From positions 1 through 34,464 of the forward strand of contig NZ_LWEX01000289.1 of NCBI RefSeq assembly GCF_001634885.1: 34,464 nt of DNA, read 5' to 3'. Below the pieces are notes generated by a model, which worked only from the letters and a program-made list of their open reading frames with translations, was not told the DNA's origin and ran no database searches. Below, piece by piece: positions 24,740-33,743 of this stretch. The position numbers and the translations under genes were made by a program. Position 1 is the first letter of the stretch. Every line of letters starts with the position of its first letter. This DNA comes from Sulfitobacter sp. HI0040. GTDB lineage: Bacteria; Pseudomonadota; Alphaproteobacteria; Rhodobacterales; Rhodobacteraceae.

Positions 24740-26150
24740 GGCGCTTCTCCTTCCGGGCCTGGTACTGTGACGCGGGCGTCGTGCCCGCCGTTCGGGTGGG
24801 CGGCTCCTGCCGGAGCCCTTCCTCCGCCTCCAGTTCGATGGAATGGCGCATCAGTCGCAGGATATAATAGGTCCCCGCCCCGAAGACGAAAAAGTAGACC
24901 ACCACGAATGCCACGAGCGACGCGGCGACCGCGGGCGCGGCAATCGGGGCGAGGCTGTCGGCCGTGCGCAGCATGCCGTAGACGGTGAAGGGCTGGCGCC
25001 CCACCTCCGTCGTGATCCATCCGGCAAGCACGGCGACGAAGCCCATCGGTCCCATGAAGATCGCGGCGCGGTGCAGCCAGCGGCTTTCGTAGAACGTGCC
25101 CCGCCAGCGCGACCACAGCCCCCAGAGACCAAGGCCAAGCATCGCGAAACCAAGCCCCACCATGATGCGGAAACTGAAGAAGACAATGCCCACGGGCGGC
25201 TCGTCCTCGTCGGGGATCGTATCCAGCCCGGCGAGGGGTGCGTCCAGATCATGTTTCAGGATCAGCGACGACAGCTTCGGGATCTCCACCGCGTAATCGA
25301 TCCGCTTTTCTTCCGAATTGGGAATACCGAAAAGGATCAGCGGCGCGCCATCCGGGTGGCTGTCGTAATGACCCTCCATCGCCATGACCTTGGCAGGCTG
25401 ATGCTCAAGCGTGTTGATGCCGTGGAAGTCCCCGGCAGCGATTTGCAGCGGCGTGACGACAGCCAGCATCCACATCGCCATGGAGAACATCTTTCGGCTC
25501 GGTCGGTCGGCCCGGTCGCGCAGCAGATGCAAGGCCCCCACGGCCCCCACCACCAGCGCAGTGGTCAGATAGGCGGCCAGCACCATATGCGTCAGCCGGT
25601 AGGGGAAGGATGGGCTGAAGACGATGGCCCACCAGTCCAGCGGTATGAACTGGCCCACGTCGTTCATGCCGTAGCCCTGCGGGGTCTGCATCCAGGAATT
25701 GACGGAAATGATCCAAGTTGCCGACAGCAGGGTTCCGAAGGCGACCATGCCGGTCGCGAACATATGCAACCCGTCCCCCACCCGCTGGCGGCCAAAGAGC
25801 ATGATGCCGAGGAACCCTGCCTCCAGAAAGAAGGCCGAGAGGACTTCGTAGGCCATGAGCGGCCCGACGACCGGCCCCGCCTTGTCCGAAAAGACCGACC
25901 AGTTGGTGCCGAACTGATAGGACATGACGATGCCCGAAACGACGCCCATGCCAAAGGCGATGGCGAAGATTTTCTTCCAGTAGTCGAAGAGCAGCTCGTA
26001 GGTTCTGTCCCGCGTGCGCAGCCAGAGCGCGTTGAGCACCGCGAGGTAGCTGGCCAATCCGATACTGAAGGCGGGAAAGATGATGTGGAAAGAAACCGTG
26101 AAGGCGAACTGCACCCGAGCGAGCGTTTCCGCGGTATACCCATCCAGCAT
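24726..26150 (-). CDS. cydA: Cytochrome bd (CIO-type) ubiquinol oxidase subunit I
   Basis: The 474-aa subunit oxidises ubiquinol and carries hemes b558, b595 and d, reducing O2 without proton pumping. Heme ligands are visible: H22 (F-H-I-I-F-P), H188 (LTHMVLAAY) and M330 (FFSFRIMVGLG). The quinol loop is short, as in cyanide-insensitive oxidases, and the GRQPW motif reads GRQPF (384-388). AAGGGG precedes the ATG. The gene follows the kinase terminator by about 60 bp, so it probably has its own promoter. The C-terminal 35 residues are polar. Confidence 0.95.
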   Translation of the reverse strand: MLDGYTAETLARVQFAFTVSFHIIFPAFSIGLASYLAVLNALWLRTRDRTYELLFDYWKKIFAIAFGMGVVSGIVMSYQFGTNWSVFSDKAGPVVGPLMAYEVLSAFFLEAGFLGIMLFGRQRVGDGLHMFATGMVAFGTLLSATWIISVNSWMQTPQGYGMNDVGQFIPLDWWAIVFSPSFPYRLTHMVLAAYLTTALVVGAVGALHLLRDRADRPSRKMFSMAMWMLAVVTPLQIAAGDFHGINTLEHQPAKVMAMEGHYDSHPDGAPLILFGIPNSEEKRIDYAVEIPKLSSLILKHDLDAPLAGLDTIPDEDEPPVGIVFFSFRIMVGLGFAMLGLGLWGLWSRWRGTFYESRWLHRAAIFMGPMGFVAVLAGWITTEVGRQPFTVYGMLRTADSLAPIAAPAVAASLVAFVVVYFFVFGAGTYYILRLMRHSIELEAEEGLRQEPPTRTAGTTPASQYQARKEKRHAGA

Positions 26151-26210
26151 CGTTGAACCCCTTTACCGGTTTTCAGACACTATGGGCCATGTTGCAGGGT
26201 TAGACATAAG

Positions 26211-26229
26211 AAAAAACGCCGCACCGGCG
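26211..26229 (-). terminator. Rho-independent terminator after the sensor kinase gene
   Basis: On the minus strand, CGCCG-GTG-CGGCG is followed at once by TTTTTT. It starts two bases after the kinase stop codon and lies before cydA, separating the two-component operon from cydAB. Confidence 0.85.
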
Positions 26230-26231
26230 GA

Positions 26232-27599
26232 TCAGAAACGTATCTCGGCCCGCAATCCGGGGGAATTGTCCGTCAGGCGAAGCTCTGCCCCGTGCAACTT
26301 CACGATGCTGTCGACCAGCGCCAGCCCCAGACCGTTGCCGGGGGTGTTGCGGCTGCTGTCGAGCCGGTAGAGCCGCCGCAGCACCTTGTCGCGTTCCGCC
26401 TCCGGTATGCCCGGCCCGTCATCGGCAACCACCAGCTGCGGGGCCGTGGCCCGGTCCGGGCCGGAGCCTTCGGGCTGAAGCTCCAGCGTCACCTCCACCT
26501 GCGCGCCCTCGGGCGTATGGCGCAGCCCGTTCTCGATAAGGTTGGCGAGGGCCTGCCCGAGAAGCGCGCGGTCGCCCTCCACGCTCAGGACCTCGTCAGG
26601 CAAATGCAGGGTCAGGGTCTTTCCGGCGGCCTGTGCCGCTGGTTCGTAGACCTCTGCCATGGTGGCACAGAGGGTATTCAGATCGACCGGCGCGAACCTC
26701 TGCCGGGGGGAGCCGCTATCCACCTGTGCAAGCTGCAGAAGCGATTGAAAGACCGTGGCGATGCCGTTCACCTCGGCCTGCGCCCGTTCCACCAGTTCCC
26801 GGGTCTCGCCTTCGGGCGGAACGACGCGCTCGAGGTCGTCCAGATGCACCGCGACGCGCTGGATGGGTGTCTTCAGGTCATGGGCGATGTCGGACGAAAC
26901 CTGGCGCAGGGCCTCCACCGAATGTTGCTGCGCCCCCGCCATCAGGTTCAACTTGCCCCCGATGCTGCGCAGGTCATCGGACCAGCGCGGATCGATCCGC
27001 GCACGCGCGGAAAGGTCCCCAGCGGTCAGGCTGTCCAGTGTTCGCCCGATCACCTCCACATCCCGTTTCGAGCGCCGCGCGATGACAAGGCCCCCCGACA
27101 GCGCGATGAGGATCGTCGGCAAGAGGCTGATCCACAGGATATTGACGAAGCCCGCCCGCAGCGCCTCGATCTCCGCGCGGCTGCGTGCCACCGTAAGCAG
27201 CCCGCCATGCAGGGTATCAGTCAGCGTGAGGTAATCACCGGCATAATCGCCCGGCGCGTCGCGCAGCGTGATGATGTGATAGCCTTCGTCATCCCGTGCG
27301 ATGGCCCCGTTGCCATATACCACCCCGCCCGGCGTCACATAGCTGAGGATCGAACGGTTGGGGTCGGTGGCGCGGGATTCCGCTTCGACCAGAAAGGCCA
27401 CCGCCCGCGCGCTGGGTGCGGCGCGAAAGCCTGCCATGTCCTGTGCCAGATCGGCGCGGATCGCCTGTTCGAAGGATGCCTGCGTGACCGCATAGCTGGC
27501 CGCGAGGCTGAGCAGGCTGACGGTGGAAAACAGCATCACCAGAAGCAGCGCAAGCCGCAGCGGCATAGACCGCCAGAGCCGCGCCATCCGACCGCTCAT
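26232..27599 (-). CDS. Sensor histidine kinase (HAMP-HisKA-HATPase)
   Basis: The 455-aa kinase has TM1 at about 14-36, a periplasmic sensor of about 115 residues, TM2 at about 151-174 and a HAMP region to about 225. The phospho-acceptor is H240 in DIAHDLKTPIQR, a variant of the usual SHELRTPL box. N-L-I-E-N-G-L-R-H, D-D-G-P-G-I-P and N-G-L-G-L-A-L form the ATPase domain. The start overlaps the regulator stop by 4 bp, so the two are a pair. Divergence from the Deg-type protease suggests an envelope-stress signal, which is inference. Confidence 0.94.
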   Translation of the reverse strand: MSGRMARLWRSMPLRLALLLVMLFSTVSLLSLAASYAVTQASFEQAIRADLAQDMAGFRAAPSARAVAFLVEAESRATDPNRSILSYVTPGGVVYGNGAIARDDEGYHIITLRDAPGDYAGDYLTLTDTLHGGLLTVARSRAEIEALRAGFVNILWISLLPTILIALSGGLVIARRSKRDVEVIGRTLDSLTAGDLSARARIDPRWSDDLRSIGGKLNLMAGAQQHSVEALRQVSSDIAHDLKTPIQRVAVHLDDLERVVPPEGETRELVERAQAEVNGIATVFQSLLQLAQVDSGSPRQRFAPVDLNTLCATMAEVYEPAAQAAGKTLTLHLPDEVLSVEGDRALLGQALANLIENGLRHTPEGAQVEVTLELQPEGSGPDRATAPQLVVADDGPGIPEAERDKVLRRLYRLDSSRNTPGNGLGLALVDSIVKLHGAELRLTDNSPGLRAEIRF

Positions 27600-28267
27600 C
27601 CGTCGATCCTGTAGCCCGCACCGCGCACAGTCTGGATCAGTTCGCGATCAAACGGCCGGTCGATCTTGGACCGGAGGCGACTGATATGGGTCTCTACGAC
27701 ATTGGTCATCGGATCGAAGCTGAGGTCCCAGACCGATTCCAGCAGCATCGTCCGCGTCTGTACGCGCCCCTTGCGCCGCAGCAAATGCTCCAGCAAGGCG
27801 AATTCCCGCGGCAGCAGATCGATCTCCTGCCCGGCGCGGGTCACTTTGCGCGCCAGCAGGTCCATTTCTAGATCCGCCACCCGCAGCACCGTCTCCTGAT
27901 CCAGCGCCTGCGGCCTGCGTGCAAGTGCCGCGACACGGGCGGAAAGCTCTCCGAAGGCGAAAGGTTTCACGAGGTAGTCGTCCGCCCCCGCGTTGAGCCC
28001 GCCGATGCGGTCTTCGACGCTGCCCATGGCGGTAAGGAAAAGCGCCGGGGTCAGGTTGCCCGTTCCGCGCAGGGTTTTCAGCAATGTCAGGCCGTCGATC
28101 TCCGGCAACATCCGGTCGACCACCAGCACGTCATATGTATTGCCGGTGGCCTGTATCAGGCCCTGCCGCCCATCGGTGACCAGATCAACGACATGCCCCT
28201 CTTCGCGCAGGCCCCGCGCGATGTAATTGCCCGTGGTTGCATCATCCTCGATCACCAGCAGCTTCAT
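27596..28267 (-). CDS. OmpR-family response regulator
   Basis: The 223-aa regulator has a receiver with the acidic pair E7-D8-D9, phospho-acceptor D51 (VVDRMLPEIDG), T-A in FLTAMGS and K in LVKPFAFGE. An OmpR/PhoB winged helix follows with LLPREFALLEHLLRRKGR, VETHISRLRSKID and IQTVRGAGYRI. The ATG at 28267 is preceded by GGAAAGG; the frame continues upstream but only as noise. It probably controls its own operon and the divergent protease gene, 145 bp away. Confidence 0.95.
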   Translation of the reverse strand: MKLLVIEDDATTGNYIARGLREEGHVVDLVTDGRQGLIQATGNTYDVLVVDRMLPEIDGLTLLKTLRGTGNLTPALFLTAMGSVEDRIGGLNAGADDYLVKPFAFGELSARVAALARRPQALDQETVLRVADLEMDLLARKVTRAGQEIDLLPREFALLEHLLRRKGRVQTRTMLLESVWDLSFDPMTNVVETHISRLRSKIDRPFDRELIQTVRGAGYRIDG

Positions 28268-28412
28268 GCCTGCCCTTTCCTGCGGTCCGGCTCTGCATAT
28301 AGGAAAGCGCGGGCCATTCGTAACCTTACAGATTTGTATAACCGGAAGAAGGGCAATGTTAGCCCGGCAGGTCATCTGGAGCGCATCACTACAAGATGCG
28401 AGGAGCATTCAA
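28268..28412. promoter_or_regulatory. Shared divergent regulatory region between regulator and Deg protease
   Basis: The 145 bp holds the promoters for both directions. An AT-rich patch contains two TAACC copies on the plus strand (28321-28325 and 28339-28343) flanking TTACAGATTTGTA. That is the most likely regulator site, but the 18-bp spacing is not the usual 10-11 bp of OmpR-type direct repeats. Confidence 0.35.
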
Positions 28413-29531
<1,119 letters not shown>

Positions 29532-29870
29532 CACCGACCCCGGCGGGAGCGTCTCCTCCCGCCGGGCAGTCCCCCCTGAAAGGGGTGCGGGACGTCATGC
29601 TCCGGTGGCGGGGAGGCGCCGGGGCATGATATACCGATCCTCGTATCGGATGACCTGTGGCATTCGCCCGTTTGGCCCCAAAATGAGCATAAACGTTTCA
29701 ATGGCGCCCATATGCCGTTGATTTTTATTGCAATTTTAGCGGGAGAATCGCGAAATCACCGCCATTTCTTCGCCCCTTTTTCATACTTCGTCAAACTTGT
29801 GCCACTATTCACGGTATAGTTGTTGGGAAGAACGCGTACCAAACCCGCGGTATGACAAGAGGACGAATCG
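29532..29870. other. Gene-free, hairpin-rich intergenic region
   Basis: No credible gene lies in these 339 bp. Besides the 11-bp hairpin, I see CCCCT-GAA-AGGGG (about 29573-29585) and a 12-bp stem CATGCTCCGGTG/CGCCGGGGCATG (29596-29607 with 29617-29628, two G-U pairs, 9-nt loop). There is also CCGAT-N6-ATCGG (29634-29649). The right half is AT-rich, and TATAGT at 29815-29820 may be the -10 of the following gene, with no good -35. Confidence 0.5.
29539..29566 (+). terminator. Strong hairpin after the Deg protease gene
   Basis: CCCGGCGGGAG (29539-29549), a 6-nt loop and CTCCCGCCGGG (29556-29566) form a perfect 11-bp stem eight bases after the stop. No T-run follows, so it is a hairpin-only or processed 3' end and not a textbook intrinsic terminator. 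Confidence 0.6.
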
Positions 29871-30854
29871 ATGAAAATCCTGGCGGTCGACGACGACCCG
29901 ATCATTCTGGAACTGCTGGCCCAATTCGTGGATGCCTTCGGCGGTTACACTCTGACGACAGCCGAATCCGGGTTCGAGGCCTTGGAAATCATTGCCGAAA
30001 AGGGAAGCGGCAAATTCGACTGCTTCATGCTCGATATCCAGATGCCGGGGATGGACGGTGTCGAACTCGCGGGCCTCATCCGCGACACGGCGCGCTACGC
30101 CGATGCGCCGATCCTCATGCTCACCGCGATGTCGGAAAAACGCTATATCGACGCTGCCTTTACTGCTGGCGCCACCGACTATGTGACAAAACCGTTCGAG
30201 GTTGTTGAACTGAAATCGCGGCTGACCGCGATGCAGAAAATCGTCATGTCGCGTAAATCGCGTACACGCAAGATTTTCTCCACCAAGGCACTCGCGACCC
30301 AAAGTGCACCTGCCGAGACCACGATCGCCCTGCACGAACCCATTTCCATCTACGATGTGGACAATGTCATCGAATGCGTGGCGATGGAAAACTACGTGGC
30401 CCAGCTTTCCCGGTCCGCGCAATTCGGCTCCACCGTCTTTGCGCTGTCGATCCGGCGGATCAACGAATTTCACGAAGCCCTGACAGGGTTCGAATTTCAC
30501 AGCATGATTTCCGATGTGGCCGAAGTCATCTCCGATACGCTGTCCGAGCACCAGTTCCTGATGTCCTATGCGGGGAACGGTACATTCGTCTGCATCGTCG
30601 AAGCGGGATGGCGCCCTGAAATGGCCAGCGTGACAGAGCAGGTGAACCTGTCGCTGGCGCAGGCCGAGCTTTTCGCGAACGATGGACAGCGCATCCAACC
30701 GCGTCTTTGCGCGGGCAAGGCCATTCGGCTAGTCTGGAAATCGAACGAACAAATTCTTGATTCTCTTGGTGTTGCTCAATCGAGCGCCGAAGACACCGCC
30801 CGCCGCTACGATTCTTCGATGAGTGATCTTTTTCTGTACGGACAATCTGCATGA
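29871..30854 (+). CDS. Response regulator: receiver fused to a degenerate GGDEF-like domain
   Basis: The 327-aa protein has an intact receiver (D7-D8-D9, phospho-acceptor D55 in FMLDIQMPGMDG, T85, K107 in VTKPFE). After a basic linker of about 40 residues, the region 160-300 has the outline of a diguanylate cyclase fold: a F-A-L-S-I-R-R-I-N-E-F-H strand-helix, then Q-F-L-M-S-Y in the place of the RYGGDEF hairpin. There the signature reads AGNGTF (234-239), so the metal and catalytic residues are gone. It cannot be an active cyclase; it may be a phospho-switched binding domain. The GGDEF assignment is structural inference. The stop overlaps the Hpt gene (ATGA). Confidence 0.82.
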   Translation: MKILAVDDDPIILELLAQFVDAFGGYTLTTAESGFEALEIIAEKGSGKFDCFMLDIQMPGMDGVELAGLIRDTARYADAPILMLTAMSEKRYIDAAFTAGATDYVTKPFEVVELKSRLTAMQKIVMSRKSRTRKIFSTKALATQSAPAETTIALHEPISIYDVDNVIECVAMENYVAQLSRSAQFGSTVFALSIRRINEFHEALTGFEFHSMISDVAEVISDTLSEHQFLMSYAGNGTFVCIVEAGWRPEMASVTEQVNLSLAQAELFANDGQRIQPRLCAGKAIRLVWKSNEQILDSLGVAQSSAEDTARRYDSSMSDLFLYGQSA

Positions 30855-31213
30855 CAGCCACGACAGCTAACGCCCTACCGGGTCTGGAGCGCATTCGCGC
30901 GCGTTTCGTCGAAATGCTTTCCGACCGTCAGGCCCGTATCGCGCAGCATACTCTGGACGCGTGGAACGGTGGAACGCCTGAGCAAATCAACGAGAACCTG
31001 GCCGCCGCCCAGGCAATCCTGCATCAGATCGCGGGCAGCGCCGGCTCCATCGGCTTTGCCGAACTGGGCAGCACCGCCCGCGCCTGCGAAGCGCAGATCA
31101 TCGAACACCTCAGGGATATGGAAAACGGCATTACCGCCTGCCCCGGGGATTTGGTCTTTCACATCGACAGTTTCGTCCGCAACTGCGCCGAGCTGATCAG
31201 CGACGCCGCCTGA
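30851..31213 (+). CDS. Hpt (histidine phosphotransfer) domain protein
   Basis: The 120-aa protein is a nearly all-helical Hpt domain. H58 in LHQIAGSAGSIGFAELG fits the H-x-L-x-G-x-A-G-x-x-G phospho-acceptor box, and later helices are amphipathic. It would shuttle phosphate between receivers and so join the hybrid kinase at the right edge to the receiver proteins here. The ATG overlaps the stop of the receiver-GGDEF gene by 4 bp, so the two are made together. Confidence 0.88.
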   Translation: MTATTANALPGLERIRARFVEMLSDRQARIAQHTLDAWNGGTPEQINENLAAAQAILHQIAGSAGSIGFAELGSTARACEAQIIEHLRDMENGITACPGDLVFHIDSFVRNCAELISDAA

Positions 31214-31544
31214 CCCCCGATCATTTTGCTGCGTCAGCCTTTGAAGGCTGCGCTATTTTTGGGCCCGCAACCTTCAGGACCTGAACAAGACAGACAGCCC
31301 CCAAGTGTGTTGCTGAACAAGACACTGGCCAATCGGTCTGCCCTCCGCCTCTCTCCCTCATTTCGCTGAAATTCTCTGCGCTTCGCGATGCACACTTCGC
31401 TGCGCCCTGCACAGCTAAGGTTGCCGCCCGGCGCGAGGATGCCCCCCACCATCACGAAACTCCACCGATACTGCGGGCCTTTCAACCGGCCCACCAGCAC
31501 AGTGCCAAAGCGGCCCTACCTGACCACAAGTCCACAAACGAACA
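31214..31544. other. Gene-free region with a 12-bp direct repeat
   Basis: Between the Hpt stop and the terminator I see no convincing gene. CTGAACAAGACA occurs at 31281-31292 and again at 31313-31324 (32-bp period). Further on there are short repeats of TTCGC and a TTTC-GCT-GAAA palindrome around 31360-31410. A minus-strand frame (31234-31500) exists but is Cys/Gly/Arg-rich without a fold signature, so I do not call it. Confidence 0.5.
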
Positions 31545-31574
31545 CGCCGCAGCGACAAGGCTGCGGCGTTCTTT
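31545..31574. terminator. Bidirectional terminator between converging signalling operons
   Basis: CGCCGCAGC-GACAAG-GCTGCGGCG is a perfect 9-bp stem. It is followed on the plus strand by TTCTTT and on the minus strand by TGTTCGTTTG. It lies 16 bp beyond the stop of the minus-strand receiver gene, which is its clearest target. Confidence 0.8.
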
Positions 31575-31590
31575 GCGGGGTGTGAAATCT

Positions 31591-31959
31591 TCAGGCGTTC
31601 ATCGCTGTCTTGATCTGTTCGGCAAGCGACATGGGATCGAAGGGTTTGCAAATCACTTCAACGGCGCCCACTGCGCGGAACTCTTCCACGTCGGCATTCT
31701 GGGCGCGCGCTGTCATGAAGATCGCGGGCGTCTCTTTCAGTGCGTCGATCTTGCGCAGATGCTCCAGCGTTTCCTTGCCGGTCATCCCGGGCATCATCAT
31801 GTCCAGCAGAATCACATCCGGGGTAAAGCTCGGCACGGTATCCAGTGCCTCCTGACCGGAGTTGCACTGCACAACCTCGAAATCGCCCGTAAGTTCGAGC
31901 GACATCTTCGCGATTTCGCGGATATCCGCGTCATCTTCGACATGTAACAGTTTGATCAT
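31591..31959 (-). CDS. Single-domain response regulator (CheY-like)
   Basis: The 122-aa protein is only a receiver: E8-D9-D10, phospho-acceptor D53 (LLDMMMPGMTG), T in FMTARAQ, K in VICKPFDP. With no output domain it probably passes phosphate on or acts by binding a partner. The ATG at 31959 has AAGGAAA upstream and starts 13 bp after the kinase stop, so the two are co-transcribed. Confidence 0.93.
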   Translation of the reverse strand: MIKLLHVEDDADIREIAKMSLELTGDFEVVQCNSGQEALDTVPSFTPDVILLDMMMPGMTGKETLEHLRKIDALKETPAIFMTARAQNADVEEFRAVGAVEVICKPFDPMSLAEQIKTAMNA

Positions 31960-31972
31960 GACGTTTCCTTGG

Positions 31973-33631
31973 TCAACCTGCGTCCCGCAGACCGGGCTGG
32001 GCGTTCTCTGTATGATATACCACAGCCTCCTCCGTGGGGAGGCAGAAATAGAAGGTCGTTCCAACGCCTTCCTGACTTTCGAATCCGATGTCTCCGCCCA
32101 TGTTCTCCACGATCGCCTTGCAGATGCTCAGGCCAAGCCCGGTACCGCCCTTGCTGGCCCGATCCGAATTGGTCATATCCGCGAACCGTTCAAAGATCTT
32201 GTGCTTGTCGCGGGCCGGAATCCCCTGCCCGTGATCCTTGACGCTGACGCGCAGACGTCCCTGCTGCTGTGTAAGCGAAACAATGATCTTCCCATTGGGG
32301 CGGGAGAACTTGCAGGCGTTTGAAAGCAGGTTCGTCAGGACCTGGATGGTACGGTTCGGGTCCGTGTGCACCTCTACGGGTTCTTCGGTCCCTACGGTCT
32401 CGATGGTCACGTCGAACCGCTGGCTGTTGATCGAAGAAGACAGCACCGCCTCGTTGATCAGATCCGACAGATCGGTGGGGACCCGTTCGAACTCCATTCC
32501 ACCGGCGACGATCTTCTCCAGATCGAGAATGTCATTGATGATCAGCACCAACCGTTCCGCGTTGCGATGCGCGATCTCCAGCAGGCCGCGCGCCTTTTCG
32601 GGTAGCTCACCCGCGGCGTTGGACAGCAAAAGCCCCATCGAGCCCTTGATCGACGTCAGGGGCGAGCGCAGCTCATGGCTGACGGTGGAGACGAATTCAG
32701 CCTTCATCTGCTCCTTTTCGACCCGGTTCGAAATATCCTGGAAGACGAAAAGGATCTGGTCATTCTGATCGTCGATGGCCACGCGCTTGACGCTGACCTC
32801 GAACTGCATGCCCTTGAGCACGAGGTTGCATTGCACGTCCTCCCGCCCCTTGTCGCGCACCGCGTGGTAAGCAGAGATGAGCGGAGAGATGTCCATCTTG
32901 GTCTGGATATCATCCAGCGAGAGCCGGTCATATGAACCGCCGCCAAGGCCCATCCAGTCCAGCGCGGCACGATTCATGTAGTGGAAGTGCTCTGTCTGCA
33001 CGTCGACCATCCAGATACTGTCGCGCAGTTCATGCAAGGCAGTGGAGTTGATCTTGCCGGAAAGAAACGCTTCATTCTTGGCCAGGTCGTTCCGGACCGA
33101 GATCGAGCCGGACCAGTTCCCCTCCCCGTCGAAGAGCGGCATCACGGTTGTCTGCGTGACCCGAACGGAACCGTCCGAACAAACGAGCGGGGTGTCCCCC
33201 TGCCAGATCTTGCCTTCGGCCAGACCCCGGCGAATCGTGTCCGCGGTCTGGTAGCCCGTTGGCCCATAGAGCATCCGGACAGGCTGGCCGATCAGTTGAT
33301 CCCGGGTATACCCGGTAAAGGCCAGCATTTCGTCGTTCACTTCGGTCATGCGGTTTTCAGCATCCACGACGTTGATGAGGGTCGAGGATTTCAGGTTCGC
33401 GAAGCGTTCCGCCATAGCGATTTCGGAGGTTCGGGATTTGCCGCCGTTCAGGTTTTTCTTGACGAAAAGCACCGGAACGAGCCCGGAAATGGCAATGGCC
33501 CCCATGATGGGTCCGATATCGAGGAGGGAGGGGGGCAGCAGGGTGTCTGCGGTGGCATACCATCCTGTTGCCAAAAGGCTTCCTGAAATAAGTACTTTGG
33601 CATCATGTGCCGAGAAAATAGGTCGTTTCAT
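31973..33631 (-). CDS. PAS-PAS membrane sensor histidine kinase
   Basis: The 552-aa kinase has two TM helices (about 12-28 and 40-57) with almost no periplasmic part. A PAS domain at about 75-185 follows (T-G-Y-T-R-D-Q-L-I-G-Q-P) and a second PAS-like region at about 195-305. HisKA has H319 in TVSHELRSPLTSIKG, and the ATPase domain has NLLSNACKFS, D-H-G-Q-G-I-P and GGTGLGLSICK. Sensing is probably internal. The ATG at 33631 has GAGGA seven bases before it, so it was chosen over a TTG at 33667. Confidence 0.94.
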   Translation of the reverse strand: MKRPIFSAHDAKVLISGSLLATGWYATADTLLPPSLLDIGPIMGAIAISGLVPVLFVKKNLNGGKSRTSEIAMAERFANLKSSTLINVVDAENRMTEVNDEMLAFTGYTRDQLIGQPVRMLYGPTGYQTADTIRRGLAEGKIWQGDTPLVCSDGSVRVTQTTVMPLFDGEGNWSGSISVRNDLAKNEAFLSGKINSTALHELRDSIWMVDVQTEHFHYMNRAALDWMGLGGGSYDRLSLDDIQTKMDISPLISAYHAVRDKGREDVQCNLVLKGMQFEVSVKRVAIDDQNDQILFVFQDISNRVEKEQMKAEFVSTVSHELRSPLTSIKGSMGLLLSNAAGELPEKARGLLEIAHRNAERLVLIINDILDLEKIVAGGMEFERVPTDLSDLINEAVLSSSINSQRFDVTIETVGTEEPVEVHTDPNRTIQVLTNLLSNACKFSRPNGKIIVSLTQQQGRLRVSVKDHGQGIPARDKHKIFERFADMTNSDRASKGGTGLGLSICKAIVENMGGDIGFESQEGVGTTFYFCLPTEEAVVYHTENAQPGLRDAG

Positions 33632-33743
33632 TAGGTCGTCCTCGCCTGCGGGCGTTCCGCCAGTCAAAGCACCAAGTAAATCTTTTTGTATGCTTGACCG
33701 GTTGTCGCAGTCTAAATGGGCAAGATTAAGGCAGAAAGATGAT

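Noticed and set aside
24843-26156. 437-codon open frame on the plus strand opposite cydA
   Set aside because: It mirrors the codon bias of cydA, has no domain signature and no ribosome-binding site worth noting.
31234-31500. 88-codon minus-strand frame in the gap after the Hpt gene
   Set aside because: Cys/Gly/Arg-rich, no secondary-structure pattern or coupled neighbour; kept only as a possibility within the gene-free region finding.
31214-31590. Possible tmRNA, RNase P RNA or 6S RNA
   Set aside because: I looked for the conserved cores of these RNAs on both strands and did not find them.
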